A DNA stretch of 43,695 nucleotides from Caulobacter sp. AP07 (GCF_000281955.1 NZ_AKKF01000196.1:1-43695); one strand, 5' to 3'. Counted from the stretch's first letter, positions 15,167 to 26,509 are shown. The notes: generated by a model from the sequence alone, not told the origin. Numbers and translations are program-made.

Positions 15167-17368
15167 TTGCGTCTGAAAGTTTCTCTGCTCGCCGCCGCCG
15201 CGGTGCTCCTGCCGTCGACCTTGGCGCTCGCCGAGGCGCCTGTCGCCAAGCCGGCGCCCAAGCCGGGCGAGTCCGCCACCGCCGTCGAATCGGTGACGGT
15301 GACCAGCGACGCCAACGCCCTGCGCACCTCGATCGACCGCCGCAGCTACAGCGTCGGCAACGACCTGATGGCCAAGACCGGCTCGATCAGCGACGCTCTG
15401 CGCAACATCCCCTCGGTCGAGGTCGACGTGCAGGGCAATGTCAGCCTGCGCGGCGATCCCAACGTCACCATCCTGATCGACGGCAAGCCGTCGGGCATGT
15501 TCGCCGGCGAGGGCCGGGGCGACGCCCTGCAGCAGATGCCGGCCGACCAGATCGACCGGGTCGAGGTGATGACCAATCCCTCGGCCGCCTATCGCCCCGA
15601 CGGCTCGGCCGGGATCATCAACCTGATCACCAAGAAGACCCACAAGCCGGGCGCGACCGGCTCGGTGAAGCTGAACGTCGGGCCGGACGGCCGCTACAAC
15701 ACCGGCGTCACCGGCAACCTCGTCAAGGGCAAGGCCACGGTCTCGGGCGAGGCGAGCTACCGCTTCGACCGCCAGGCGATGCGCCTGCTGGACGAGCGCG
15801 CGAGCGTCTCGCCCAGCATCGGCGGCAGTCAGGTCCGCCAGGACTCGCGGTTCGAGAACGAGGGCGGCGCGGTGAACCTGCGCGGCGGGATCGACTACGA
15901 CCTGACCAAGACCGACCGCATCAGCGGCGAGGTCCGCTATCGCGGCATGGACTACGACATCGGCGGCGACGAGCTTTACGAGGAGTTTGGCTTCCCCCCG
16001 GGAATCCAGGGCCCCAGCCACCGGCGCGCCTCGACCGCGAAGATGGACCGCGACAACGGCGCCGTCAGCGCCGACTGGCGCCACCAGTTCAAGGGCGCCG
16101 AACACGAACTGACCGCCCACCTGGAATACGAGGTCACCGACTTCAAGCGCGGCGTCGACGCCCTGGTCGTCTCGGAGCCCGGCGGCGGCCGGCGCGACGA
16201 GCATTCGTTCTTCGGCGCCGACCAGGATCGCACGAACCTCAAGGTCGACTACAGCCGTCCTCTCGGGGAGGCCAAGCTCAAGACCGGCCTGGATCTGGAG
16301 CGCTCCAGCACCGACTACGACACGCGCTCGGGCCTGCTGTCCGATACGGCCAGCTCGGCGGGGCTGTTCGTCTACGACCAGGACGTCTATGCCGGCTACG
16401 TCACCTACGAGCGCCCGTTCGGCGACTTCACCGCCCAGGCCGGCTTGCGCCTGGAGCAGGTGAACATCACCACCAACCCCGTCTGGACCCGCTACAACGC
16501 CGGCGGCGGCCTTGTCCTCACGCAGACGGGAACGCCGCACCGGAACGACTATTTCCGGGCCTATCCGACCCTGCATCTGGGCTACGCCCTGAGCGACACC
16601 CAGACCCTGACGGCCAACTACAGCCGTCGGGTGCAGCGCCCGCAGGTCCAGGACCTCAATCCGAACCTGGTCTATATCGACCAGTACAACCTGCGGGCCG
16701 GCAATCCCGACCTGAAGCCGCAGGTGACCGACGCCTACGAGCTGGGTTGGCAGTACCGCAAGGGCCCGACCTCGTACCTGGCCACCGCCTATTTCCGCGA
16801 CAGCGCCGACGTCGTCACCGACGTGGTCGAGGACTGGGGCGGCGGCGTCCTGCTGACCACGCGCGAGAACCTGGGCAAGAGCCGCAACGGCGGGCTGGAG
16901 CTGGTGACCAACGGCAAGCTGACGCCCAAGCTGTCCTACAACCTCAGCGCCAACGCCTTCTGGAACCAGATCGACGCGGGCAACCTGGGCTTCGTCGGCA
17001 AGCGCTCGGGGACCACCCTGTCAGGCCGCGCCAACCTCAGCTGGCAGGCCACGCCGAAGGACTTCTTCCAGCTCAACGGCTTCACCTCGGGCAAGCGGCT
17101 GACGCCGCAGGGCCACCGCGAGCCGATCTCGCTGGTCAATCTCGGCTACCGCCGCAAGGTCACCGACCGGCTGAACGTCGTGGTCACCGTCAACGACGTG
17201 GCCGACTCGTTCCGCGACGTGGCCGTCATCGACACCCCGCTCCTGCGCGAGCGCGCCAAGCGGACGGCCAAGGTGCGGGCCGCGTTCTTCGGCTTCACCT
17301 ACGCGCTCGGCGGCGGCAAGCCCCGGCCGGAACAGTTCGACTTCGGGGGCGGAAACGTAGGGGGGTAG
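15167..17368 (+). CDS. TonB-dependent outer-membrane receptor
   Basis: An outer-membrane active-transport receptor. A plug domain (about residues 35-160) contains ISDALRNIPSVEVDVQG, VTILIDGKPSGMF and SAAYRPDGSAGIINLITKK. A long beta-barrel follows, with VQRPQVQDLNPNLVYIDQYN-type strands and NPDLKPQVTDAYELGW, matching the outer membrane beta-barrel/OMP_b-brl_3 subgroup. The reading frame is open from 14978, but the upstream residues are arginine-rich and do not look like protein. A TTG at 15167, 6 bases after CGGGGA, gives a good signal peptide (MRLKVSLLAAAAVLLPSTLA), so it is preferred; GTG at 15149 is the alternative. It is divergent from the MFS sugar porter, which suggests the pair imports a sugar or oligosaccharide. 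Confidence 0.88.
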   Translation: MRLKVSLLAAAAVLLPSTLALAEAPVAKPAPKPGESATAVESVTVTSDANALRTSIDRRSYSVGNDLMAKTGSISDALRNIPSVEVDVQGNVSLRGDPNVTILIDGKPSGMFAGEGRGDALQQMPADQIDRVEVMTNPSAAYRPDGSAGIINLITKKTHKPGATGSVKLNVGPDGRYNTGVTGNLVKGKATVSGEASYRFDRQAMRLLDERASVSPSIGGSQVRQDSRFENEGGAVNLRGGIDYDLTKTDRISGEVRYRGMDYDIGGDELYEEFGFPPGIQGPSHRRASTAKMDRDNGAVSADWRHQFKGAEHELTAHLEYEVTDFKRGVDALVVSEPGGGRRDEHSFFGADQDRTNLKVDYSRPLGEAKLKTGLDLERSSTDYDTRSGLLSDTASSAGLFVYDQDVYAGYVTYERPFGDFTAQAGLRLEQVNITTNPVWTRYNAGGGLVLTQTGTPHRNDYFRAYPTLHLGYALSDTQTLTANYSRRVQRPQVQDLNPNLVYIDQYNLRAGNPDLKPQVTDAYELGWQYRKGPTSYLATAYFRDSADVVTDVVEDWGGGVLLTTRENLGKSRNGGLELVTNGKLTPKLSYNLSANAFWNQIDAGNLGFVGKRSGTTLSGRANLSWQATPKDFFQLNGFTSGKRLTPQGHREPISLVNLGYRRKVTDRLNVVVTVNDVADSFRDVAVIDTPLLRERAKRTAKVRAAFFGFTYALGGGKPRPEQFDFGGGNVGG

Positions 17369-17380
17369 GCGCTTCCGCAT

Positions 17381-17542
17381 CCTTCTCCCCTTGCGGGAGA
17401 AGGTGTCAGCCGTAGGCTGACGGATGAGGGGTCTCTCAAAAGCCAACGCCGCGACCGGCCCTTCGGCTGGTCGCGGCGTTGCTGTCCTTCGACCCCTCAC
17501 CCGACCTCCTGCGGAGGCCACCCTCTCCCGCAAGGGGAGAGG
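17381..17542. repeat. Composite hairpin element with embedded terminator between convergent genes
   Basis: The centre is a strong stem, AACGCCGCGACC (17445-17456) with GGTCGCGGCGTT (17469-17480), able to terminate both the TonB receptor and xylD. It is enclosed by two further hairpins: CCTTCTCCC with GGGAGAAGG at 17381-17403 and CCCTCTCCC with GGGGAGAGGG at 17520-17542. Matching GAGGGGTC and GACCCCTC segments lie inside them. The outer parts look like an extragenic palindrome pair of a type distinct from families A and B. Confidence 0.7.
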
Positions 17543-17550
17543 GAAGAGCG

Positions 17551-20206
<2,656 letters not shown>

Positions 20207-20225
20207 TCACTATCCATCGCGGTAT

Positions 20226-20328
20226 ACCCCCTCCGGCCCTCTGGGCCACCTCCCCCAGAGGGGGAGGATCTACGCCGTGCGAGCTGCTCCCCCTCTGGGG
20301 GAGCTGTCGCGGAGCGACTGAGGGGGCT
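20226..20328. repeat. Multi-hairpin extragenic element, family B copy 1, inside the xyl operon
   Basis: Ordered parts: CCCCCTCC at the left end; a GGCCC-TCT-GGGCC hairpin; CCTCCCCC with GGGGGAGG; GCTCCCCCTCTGGGGGAGC; GTCGC-GGA-GCGAC; and AGGGGG at the right end, which pairs with the left end. It fills the gap between xylB and xylC. A near-identical unit is at 38081 between rutC and rutB. Confidence 0.88.
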
Positions 20329-20340
20329 CTTCGCCGCGGC

Positions 20341-21087
20341 TCAGCGCCAGCCGGCGTCGATCCAGTATTCGTGCCCCGTGCACAGGGCCGCGTCGTCCGA
20401 GGCCAGGAACAGCACCAGCGAGGCGACGTGGTCGGGGACCAGCCGGCCCTTCAGGGCCTGGGCCGCCACGATCTCGGCCTCGCCCTCGGGCGTGTACCAC
20501 TTCTCCTGGCGCTTGGTCTTGACGTTGCCGGGCACCACGCAGGTGACGCGGATGTCGTCGGGGCCCAGCTCGCGGGCCAGGGCCCGGGTCATGCCCTCGA
20601 TGCCGGCCTTGGCGGTCTCGTACAGCACCAGGTCGGGCAGGCCCAGGTGCCAGGAGATCGAGCCGAAATTGATGACCGCCCCGCCGCCGCGCGCCTTCAT
20701 GCCCGGGGCCACGGCCTGGGTGGCGAACAGCATGTGGCGCAGGTTCACCGCCATGCGCTGGTCCCAATAGGCCGGGGTGATCTCGGCCAGGCCATGGCGG
20801 TCGTCGTTGCCGGCGTTGTTGACCAGCACGTCGATCGGTCCGATCCGCGCGAAGGTCTCGGCCATCGCCTCCAGATCGGTCAGGTCGCAGCGCATGTAGG
20901 TGGGCGCGATGGGCGAGTCCGACAGCTTGGCGGCCAGGGCCTCGGAATCCGCGTCGACCACGTCGAGGAAGATCACCTCGGCGCCCTGGCGCGCGAAGGC
21001 CGCGACGATGCCGGCCCCGATGCCGGAGCCACCGCCGGTGACGACGACGCGCTTGCCCTGGAGGCTGGGATAGATGGCTGAGGACAT
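20341..21087 (-). CDS. xylB: D-xylose 1-dehydrogenase (NAD-dependent, SDR family)
   Basis: A 248-residue short-chain dehydrogenase that oxidises D-xylose to xylonolactone, first step of the Weimberg pathway. It has the classical SDR features: cofactor motif TGGGSGIG at residues 17-24, NNAG at 90-93, and the catalytic triad Ser143, Tyr156 and Lys160 (YETAK). The sequence MSSAIYPSLQGKRVVVTG matches C. crescentus XylB. The reading frame stays open upstream through xylX, but ATG 21087 is the natural start. The xylX stop lies only 50 bases upstream, so the xylA gene normally found between them is missing. Confidence 0.97.
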   Translation of the reverse strand: MSSAIYPSLQGKRVVVTGGGSGIGAGIVAAFARQGAEVIFLDVVDADSEALAAKLSDSPIAPTYMRCDLTDLEAMAETFARIGPIDVLVNNAGNDDRHGLAEITPAYWDQRMAVNLRHMLFATQAVAPGMKARGGGAVINFGSISWHLGLPDLVLYETAKAGIEGMTRALARELGPDDIRVTCVVPGNVKTKRQEKWYTPEGEAEIVAAQALKGRLVPDHVASLVLFLASDDAALCTGHEYWIDAGWR

Positions 21088-21137
21088 ACGCTTCACTTCG
21101 GGAGAGGTAACGTCGGGAGGGGGCAGGTCAAGACGGG

Positions 21138-22289
21138 TCACAGCAGACCGCGGCCGGCCAGGTTGCGGATCAGGGCCGAGACGCCGAACGTCCAGGGCGG
21201 GGCCACGTCGCAGGTGGTGACCTCGTTCTCCAGCACGCCCAGCTTCGGCGTGGCCACGCGCACCCGGTCGCCGACCTTGTGGGTGAAGCCCTGGCCGGCC
21301 GTGTCGCGGTCCTGGATCGGGGCGAACATCGTGCCCAGGAACAGCACGAAGCCGTCCGGGTACTGGTGCTGCTTGCCGAACGCCTGCCCCGCGAGGACGG
21401 CGGGATCTCGGCTGATCAGGCTCATGTTGCTGTGGCCGTCGAGCACGAAATTGTCGCGGCCGGTGATCTTCAGGGTGACCTCGGCCGAGCGGACGTCGTC
21501 CAGGCCGAAGCCGTCGTCGAACAGCCGGAAGAACGGGCCGATGGCGCAGGAGGCGTTGTTGTCCTTGGCCTTGCTGAGCAGCAGGGCCGAGCGGCCCTCG
21601 AAGTCGCGCAGGTTGACGTCGTTGCCCAGCGAGGCGCCGCGGATCCGGCCCGACCCGTCGCACAGCAGCACGACCTCCGGCTCGGGGTTGTTCCAGTGGC
21701 TGTCGCTGCGCACGCCGACCTGGTCGCCCCAGCCCATCGACGACAGGGTGGGGCCCTTGGTGAAGATCTCGGCGTCGGGGCCGATGGCCACTTCCAGATA
21801 TTGCGACCACAGGCCGCCCTTGATCAGGGTTTCCTTCAGGCGCGCCGCGCCCTCGGAGCCGGGGTTCACGCCGCGCAGGTCGCCGCCCATGCTGTCGGCC
21901 AGCTGGGCGCGGATCTTCAGGGCCTCGGCGGCGTCGCCGCGCGCTCGCTCCTCGATCACCCGCTCCAGGGTCGAGACGGCGAAGGTGACGCCGGCCGCCT
22001 TCAGCACCTGCAGGTCGACGGGGGCCAGCAGCTTGGCGGCCGCGCCGTCGGGGTTTTCCCACACCGGGCGCACGTCCAGCGCCTCCAGCGGGCCCAGGTC
22101 GGCGCCGGCCGGAATGGCCGCGCCCGGGGCGAAGGCGTTCATTAGGTCCGACGTGGTCGGCGCGATCCGGCTGACGTCCTCGATCCGGCCGCCGCGCACC
22201 AGCACCGGCGTCGGGCCGTCGCCGAAATCGACCCGGCCCAGCAGGGTCGCGTCACGCCAGTCGTCGGGAAGGAAATCGCTGAGGGCCAC
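21138..22289 (-). CDS. xylX: 2-keto-3-deoxy-D-xylonate dehydratase (FAH-superfamily)
   Basis: A 383-residue protein of the fumarylacetoacetase-like fold that dehydrates 2-keto-3-deoxyxylonate to alpha-ketoglutarate semialdehyde, fourth step of the Weimberg pathway. Characteristic stretches include VIEERARGDAAEALKIR, AIGPDAEIFTKGPTLSSMG, SHWNNPEPEVVLLC and GASLGNDVNLRDFEGRSAL, matching C. crescentus XylX. The start is GTG at 22289, preceded by GGGAGAGAGACGACC, which resembles the leader of the C. crescentus xylX gene. It is the first gene of the operon; a perfect XylR-type operator lies 68-81 bases upstream of the start codon. The gene expected next, xylA, is absent. Confidence 0.97.
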   Translation of the reverse strand: MALSDFLPDDWRDATLLGRVDFGDGPTPVLVRGGRIEDVSRIAPTTSDLMNAFAPGAAIPAGADLGPLEALDVRPVWENPDGAAAKLLAPVDLQVLKAAGVTFAVSTLERVIEERARGDAAEALKIRAQLADSMGGDLRGVNPGSEGAARLKETLIKGGLWSQYLEVAIGPDAEIFTKGPTLSSMGWGDQVGVRSDSHWNNPEPEVVLLCDGSGRIRGASLGNDVNLRDFEGRSALLLSKAKDNNASCAIGPFFRLFDDGFGLDDVRSAEVTLKITGRDNFVLDGHSNMSLISRDPAVLAGQAFGKQHQYPDGFVLFLGTMFAPIQDRDTAGQGFTHKVGDRVRVATPKLGVLENEVTTCDVAPPWTFGVSALIRNLAGRGLL

Positions 22290-22356
22290 CGGTCGTCTCT
22301 CTCCCAGGCTGGCGCGGTCTTGTTCGCCGCCCGCGCCTGTCGAATGTTGATGCTCT

Positions 22357-22370
22357 TGTTAGCGCTAACA
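22357..22370. promoter_or_regulatory. XylR operator, perfect 14-bp palindrome TGTTAGCGCTAACA
   Basis: This palindrome has the same form as the C. crescentus XylR operator, TGGTAGCGCTACCA, with symmetric changes at two positions. It sits in the 208-base gap between the divergent xylX and DUF427 genes and could control both. The LacI-family gene at 23092-24150 is the likely ligand. Confidence 0.88.
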
Positions 22371-22497
22371 CAACAGTCGGCGCAAGCCCCGTGCTGGCGG
22401 CGGCCAAATCCTCGCCGGCCGCCCTGGCGAACCGGCGGGCCAGGGGCCACCTGCTGAGTCCAGCCTTAGCAGGCCAATCCTTGTCAGGGATGACATC

Positions 22498-22875
22498 ATG
22501 AGCGAGCGCCCGATCAAGATCCCCGGACCCGACCACCCCATCACCATCGCGACGAACCCCAAGCGGGTGGTGGTCACGCTCGGCGGCCAGGTGGTGGCCG
22601 ACACCCGCCAGGCCCTGACCCTGCGCGAGGCCAGCTATCCGGCCGTGCAGTACATCCCGCGCCAGGACGTCGACATGGCGTTGCTGCAACGCACCGACCA
22701 CGCCAGCTACTGCCCCTACAAGGGCGAGGCCAGCTATTACAGCCTGCCGTCCGGCGGCGAACGCTCGGTCAACGCGGTGTGGACCTACGAGGCGGCCTAT
22801 CCGTCGGTGGCGGCGATCCAGGACCACGTGGCGTTCTATCCGGACCGGGTGGACGGGATCGAGGAGCGGGATTAG
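22498..22875 (+). CDS. DUF427-domain protein
   Basis: A 125-residue cytoplasmic protein of the DUF427 family (PF04248). Recognisable features are RVVVTLGGQVVADTRQALTLREASYPAVQYIP and, near the middle, THDH-like RTDHASYCPYKGEASYYSL followed by WTYEAAYPSVAAIQDHVAFYP. The family is widespread and has no firmly known function. It is divergent from the xylX operon and shares its promoter region, so it may be xylose-regulated, but no catalytic role in xylose use is known. The ATG at 22498 is the first codon of the domain; the upstream AGGGA supports it. Confidence 0.88.
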   Translation: MSERPIKIPGPDHPITIATNPKRVVVTLGGQVVADTRQALTLREASYPAVQYIPRQDVDMALLQRTDHASYCPYKGEASYYSLPSGGERSVNAVWTYEAAYPSVAAIQDHVAFYPDRVDGIEERD

Positions 22876-22917
22876 GGGGGCGCTTCCTTCGTCATTTCAA
22901 CACCCACCTATAACCAC

Positions 22918-23045
22918 CGTCATCCCGGGCCTTGTGCCCGGACCCCTCGTTCAGCCCGCACGTGAAGTGCTTTGGCGCGCCGGCGCGCCACCCATCCGCA
23001 CCTGCGGCGGAAAAAGGGGTCCCGGGCACAAGGCCCGGGATGACG
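22918..23045. repeat. Extragenic palindrome, GTCATCCC superfamily variant E
   Basis: CGTCATCCCGGGCCTTGTGC with GGACCCC on the left and GGGGTCC with GCACAAGGCCCGGGATGACG on the right form long complementary arms, each also a small hairpin. The loop contains two GGCGCGCC octamers around CG. It lies between the convergent DUF427 and xylR genes. Termini match family A, but the internal sequence differs. Confidence 0.85.
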
Positions 23046-23091
23046 GCGCTAAGTGGGAAAATTGGGAGGAGCAGCGGAAGCGGCTAACCTC

Positions 23092-24150
23092 TCACCCCTC
23101 CGGAACCGGCCCCGTCGAATCCCGGACGATCAGCGTATGCGGGTGCATCAGCTGGCGCGGTTCGCCGGTCTTGGCGCGCTTGCGGCGGATCTCTTCCAGC
23201 ACCAGGTCGACGGCGGCGCGGGCCATGGCGGCGATCGGCTGGTGGACGGTGGTCAGGGCCGGCCAGATGTTGGCGGCGATCGAGGTGTCGTCGAAGCCGA
23301 CGATCGACAGGTCGCCCGGCACGTCCAGGCCCAGGCGGTGGGCGACGCCGGCCGTGGCGGCGGCCATGTCGTCGTTGCAGGCGAAGATGGCGGTGGGGCG
23401 ATCGTCGGCGGCCAGCAGCCGCTCGGCCGCCTCCAGGCCCGAGCGGTAGGTGAAATAGCCCTGCTCGATGGCCACCGTCTCCGGCGCCACGCCGGCCGCC
23501 TTCAGCGCGGTCAGGAAGCCGTCCAGTCGCTGCTGGCTGACCGTCTGGTTGGGGTGGCCCTTGATGAAGCCGAAGCGCGTGTGGCCCAGGGCCAGCAGGT
23601 GCTCGGTCAGCTCGCGGGCGGCGGCCTCGTTGTCGATGCGGATGGTGGCCATGTCGGCGCTGACCATGCCCGGCGCCACGGCCACGGCGGCGGCCCCGGC
23701 GGCGCGGACCTCGGCCAGGACCTGCGGCGACTCGCACAGCGGCGGCGGCAGGATCAGGCCGTCGACCCCGGTCTTCAGCAGCCGGGTCAGGGTGGCGCCG
23801 GCCAGTTCCGGCTCGGCGCACTTTTCGATCACCACCTGGGCGCCGGTGCGGCTGCTCTCGTCCAGCGCCCCGACCAGGAACTCCGACAGATAGCCGGTCG
23901 AGGGGTTGTCGTAGAGCAGGCCGATGCGGGCCGGGGCCGACCCGGCCAGGCTGCGGGCGGCCGGGTTGGGGGCGTAGTTGAGGTCGCGGATCGCCGCGTC
24001 GACCAGGGCCTTGGTCTCGGACTTGACCGTCGTCTCGCGGTTGATCACCCGCGACACCGTCATCGGCGACACGCCCGCCAGGGCGGCGACGTCGCGGATG
24101 GTGGCGCTTTGGGTGGTGCGCCGCCGTTGGCGCTCGTTCCGTTCACTCAT
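23092..24150 (-). CDS. xylR: LacI-family repressor, probable XylR
   Basis: A 352-residue LacI/GalR-type regulator. The N-terminal helix-turn-helix and hinge helix are clear (TIRDVAALAGVSPMTVSRVI and then NYAPNPAARSLAG, residues about 17-70). The periplasmic-binding-protein-like effector domain follows to the end, with GFIKGHPNQTVSQQRLDGF and FACNDDMAAATAGVAHRLGL. It lies 0.8 kb from xylX, whose promoter carries a perfect LacI-type palindrome of the XylR type, so it is most likely the xylose repressor. In C. crescentus, as I recall, xylR is far from the xylX operon, so the linkage here is notable. The ATG at 24150 directly precedes an Arg-rich N-terminus. Confidence 0.88.
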   Translation of the reverse strand: MSERNERQRRRTTQSATIRDVAALAGVSPMTVSRVINRETTVKSETKALVDAAIRDLNYAPNPAARSLAGSAPARIGLLYDNPSTGYLSEFLVGALDESSRTGAQVVIEKCAEPELAGATLTRLLKTGVDGLILPPPLCESPQVLAEVRAAGAAAVAVAPGMVSADMATIRIDNEAAARELTEHLLALGHTRFGFIKGHPNQTVSQQRLDGFLTALKAAGVAPETVAIEQGYFTYRSGLEAAERLLAADDRPTAIFACNDDMAAATAGVAHRLGLDVPGDLSIVGFDDTSIAANIWPALTTVHQPIAAMARAAVDLVLEEIRRKRAKTGEPRQLMHPHTLIVRDSTGPVPEG

Positions 24151-24327
24151 CGATGGCCGTCCCTATATCGCGGCGGACACTAGACCGGTTCGGGCGCAAC
24201 TTGAAAGGTGGCTGCAAGTGTTTGGCGAGGCGAGCCAACTGACAGCGCGATCAATAGGCTAGGCCCAGGCGCGCCTTTCGAGTTTTGTCCGCGGGCGGCC
24301 GGTTTGAAAATGCTCTAGGCTGGGGCC

Positions 24328-24858
24328 ATGACCCCATTCGGCGCGATCATCCTGACCGGCGGCGCCTCGCGCCGCATGGGGGCCGACAAGGCCTCGCTCG
24401 ACTGGGACGGCCAGCGGGCCGTCGACCGGGTCGCGGCCCTGGCGACGGCGGTCGGCGCGACGCGGGTGCTGACCGCGGGCCGCGCCTTCGGGCTGGAGCA
24501 TGTCGAGGACCCCGCGCCCGGCGCCGGCCCGGTGGCCGGGGTGCTGGGCGGGGCGCGGGCCCTGGCGGCGCATGGCCTGGCCCGGGCCCTGGTCCTGGCG
24601 GTCGACGCCCCGACCGTAACCGCCGACGACCTGGCGCCGCTGCTGGCCGCGCCGGGGCCGGGGGCGGTCTACGAGGGCTTGCCGGTTCCGATGGTGGTCG
24701 CGTTGGCGGCGCTGCCCGCCGACGCCGAGCCCGGCTGGCCGCTGCGGCGACTGGTCGAACGGGCCGGGCTGGCGGCGCTGCCGTGCGACGAGGCGGTGCG
24801 GCTGCGGCTGCGCGGCGCCAACACGCCGGAGGAGCGGGCGCGGCTCTCTCAAGGCTAG
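24328..24858 (+). CDS. mobA: MobA-like molybdenum cofactor guanylyltransferase
   Basis: A 176-residue nucleotidyltransferase of the MobA/NTP_transf_3 family. The diagnostic N-terminal nucleotide-binding loop is present as [16 protein letters not shown] (residues 9-24), followed by [15 protein letters not shown], the equivalent of the acidic metal site, although DxPxxT is DAPTVT here. MobA attaches GMP to molybdopterin to make the bis-MGD form of the cofactor. The protein is somewhat shorter than typical MobA (about 190-200), and no other molybdenum gene is nearby, so a related NTP transferase cannot be excluded. ATG 24328 follows GGGG. Confidence 0.8.
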   Translation: MTPFGAIILTGGASRRMGADKASLDWDGQRAVDRVAALATAVGATRVLTAGRAFGLEHVEDPAPGAGPVAGVLGGARALAAHGLARALVLAVDAPTVTADDLAPLLAAPGPGAVYEGLPVPMVVALAALPADAEPGWPLRRLVERAGLAALPCDEAVRLRLRGANTPEERARLSQG

Positions 24859-24874
24859 CGGTTGGGGACCGGTT

Positions 24875-24941
24875 GGGGACACACACTCACTCCACGGTTT
24901 GAGAAAGTCTGGCGAGGTCTTCGCGGTGAGTGTGTGTCCCC
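24875..24941. repeat. Inverted repeat with 16-bp GGGGACACACACTCAC arms
   Basis: GGGGACACACACTCAC (24875-24890) and its exact reverse complement (24926-24941) enclose a 35-base loop. It lies between the convergent mobA and flavodoxin-reductase genes. A related element with two mismatches is at 30325-30391. Confidence 0.85.
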
Positions 24942-24970
24942 GGCCTCATCCCCGGCGTCGCGCGCGACCC

Positions 24971-26509
24971 TCAGTACACGTCCCGCCGATACCGCCCCTC
25001 GTCGGCCAGCCGTTCCACCGCCTCGGCGCCCAGCACCGACACCAGCGCCGCGTGCACGTCGCCCGACATGCCCTCCAGCGAGCCGCAGACATAGATCGCC
25101 GCGCCGTCGGCGACCCAGGCGCGCAGGGTGTCGGCGGCCTGGATCAGGCGGTGCTGGACATAGACCTTGCGGGCCTGGTCGCGGGAGAAGGCCAGGTCCA
25201 GGCGCTCCAGTACGCCGCTGGCCCGCCAGGCTTCGATCTCGCCCTGGTGGAAGTAGTCGTGGGCCTGGGCGCGCTCGCCGAACACCAGCCAGTTGCGGTG
25301 GTGGCCGAGGGCGGCGCGGGCCTTGAGATGCGCCCGCAGGCCGGCCAGGCCGGTGCCGTTGCCGACCAGGATCAGCGGCCGGTCGTCGGCCGGGCCGTGG
25401 AAGCCGCGGTTGGTCCGCACCCGCGCGGCGATCTCGCCGTCCGGCGTGGCGTGGGCGGTCAGCCAGCCCGAGCCGAGGCCTGGCCGGCCGTCGGCCCGCC
25501 GCATCGCCCGCACCAGCAGCTCGACCCCGCCATCGGCCGGCAGCGAGGCGATCGAATATTCGCGGTGCGGCAGGGGCGGCAGGGCGTCGACCAGGGCCTG
25601 GGCCGAGGCGGCGGGCGCGCCGTCCGGGGGCAGGCGTCGCCAGGACAGCACCTCGGCCAGGGTCGCGGCTTCGTCGGCGACCACCGGGGCGGCGGGGTTC
25701 AGGCCCTGGCGCGCCAGCAGCAACGCGACCTCGGCCGGATCGTTGCGCGGCCCGACCTCCAGGATGTCGCCGGCCGCCCAGGCCGCCGCGCCGTCCAGCG
25801 GCTCCAGCCGGATGTGGAACGCCGCGTCGCCGGGGCTGCCGGGGTTCAGCCGCCGCCGCTCGGCCAGCCGCCAGCGGCCGTAGCGCGGGCGGGTCCAGTC
25901 GGGGGCGTCGGTGACGCCGGCCAGCAGGCCGACCTGACCCTGCCAGTGGCGCAGGGCGGCGTCGTCGCCGTCGTCGACCTCGACCCGGTCGAACAGCGGC
26001 GCGGCCCCGTGGTGGGTCAGCCAGGCGTCGAGCGTCCGGCCGAAGGCGCAGAACCGGGCATATTCGCTGTCGCCCAGGGCCAGGACGCCGAAGCTCAGGC
26101 CGTCCAGATGCGGGGTCGCGCCCATCACGTCTCGGATGAAGCGGCGGGCGGTGTCGGGGGCGTCGCCCTCGCCGGTGGTGCTGACCACGAACAGCGCCCG
26201 GCCGGCCCTCGCGAGGTCGGCGGCGGTGACCTCGGCCAGGCTCTTCAGCGTGACCCGCGCGCCGCCGTCGCCCAGCAGCCTGGCGGTGGCCGTGGCCAGC
26301 TCCTCGGCGAAGCCGGTCTGGCTGGCGTGGGCCACCAGGATCGGCGCGCCGGTCCCGGCCGCCAGGGCCTGGGCCGCGCGGAGGACGACGCGGCGGCGGC
26401 CAGCCTCGCGCAGGACGATGACCAGGCAGAACAGCAGATAGACGCCGACCACCAGGCCGGCGACCGCCAGGCGGCGGGTTTCGGGCGCCAAGATCTCGAA
26501 CAGGCTCAT
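24971..26509 (-). CDS. Membrane-anchored flavodoxin/NADPH oxidoreductase (CysJ-like flavoprotein)
   Basis: A 512-residue diflavin-reductase-like protein. One N-terminal transmembrane helix (about residues 13-34, LAVAGLVVGVYLLFCLVIVL) is followed by a flavodoxin domain (about 55-190; ILVAHASQTGFAEELA and STTGEGDAPDTARRF bind FMN). Next come an FAD-binding domain with REYSIASLP and an NADPH-binding domain with LILVGNGTGLAGLRAHL and YVCGSLEGM. The C-terminus RRDVY is typical of the family. It is annotated elsewhere as sulfite reductase flavoprotein, but no sulfite reductase is nearby. The start ATG (26509) overlaps the apbE stop by four bases (ATGA). In this operon it is inferred to supply NADPH electrons to the PepSY membrane protein. 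Confidence 0.9.
   Translation of the reverse strand: MSLFEILAPETRRLAVAGLVVGVYLLFCLVIVLREAGRRRVVLRAAQALAAGTGAPILVAHASQTGFAEELATATARLLGDGGARVTLKSLAEVTAADLARAGRALFVVSTTGEGDAPDTARRFIRDVMGATPHLDGLSFGVLALGDSEYARFCAFGRTLDAWLTHHGAAPLFDRVEVDDGDDAALRHWQGQVGLLAGVTDAPDWTRPRYGRWRLAERRRLNPGSPGDAAFHIRLEPLDGAAAWAAGDILEVGPRNDPAEVALLLARQGLNPAAPVVADEAATLAEVLSWRRLPPDGAPAASAQALVDALPPLPHREYSIASLPADGGVELLVRAMRRADGRPGLGSGWLTAHATPDGEIAARVRTNRGFHGPADDRPLILVGNGTGLAGLRAHLKARAALGHHRNWLVFGERAQAHDYFHQGEIEAWRASGVLERLDLAFSRDQARKVYVQHRLIQAADTLRAWVADGAAIYVCGSLEGMSGDVHAALVSVLGAEAVERLADEGRYRRDVY

Noticed and set aside
20341-22062. Extended reading frame of xylB through xylX
   Set aside because: The upstream part is an out-of-frame shadow of xylX. 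XylB has a natural start at 21087 that matches the known protein.
22975-22990. Double GGCGCGCC block as an attachment or modification site
   Set aside because: It forms the loop of the extragenic palindrome at 22918-23045 and needs no separate explanation.
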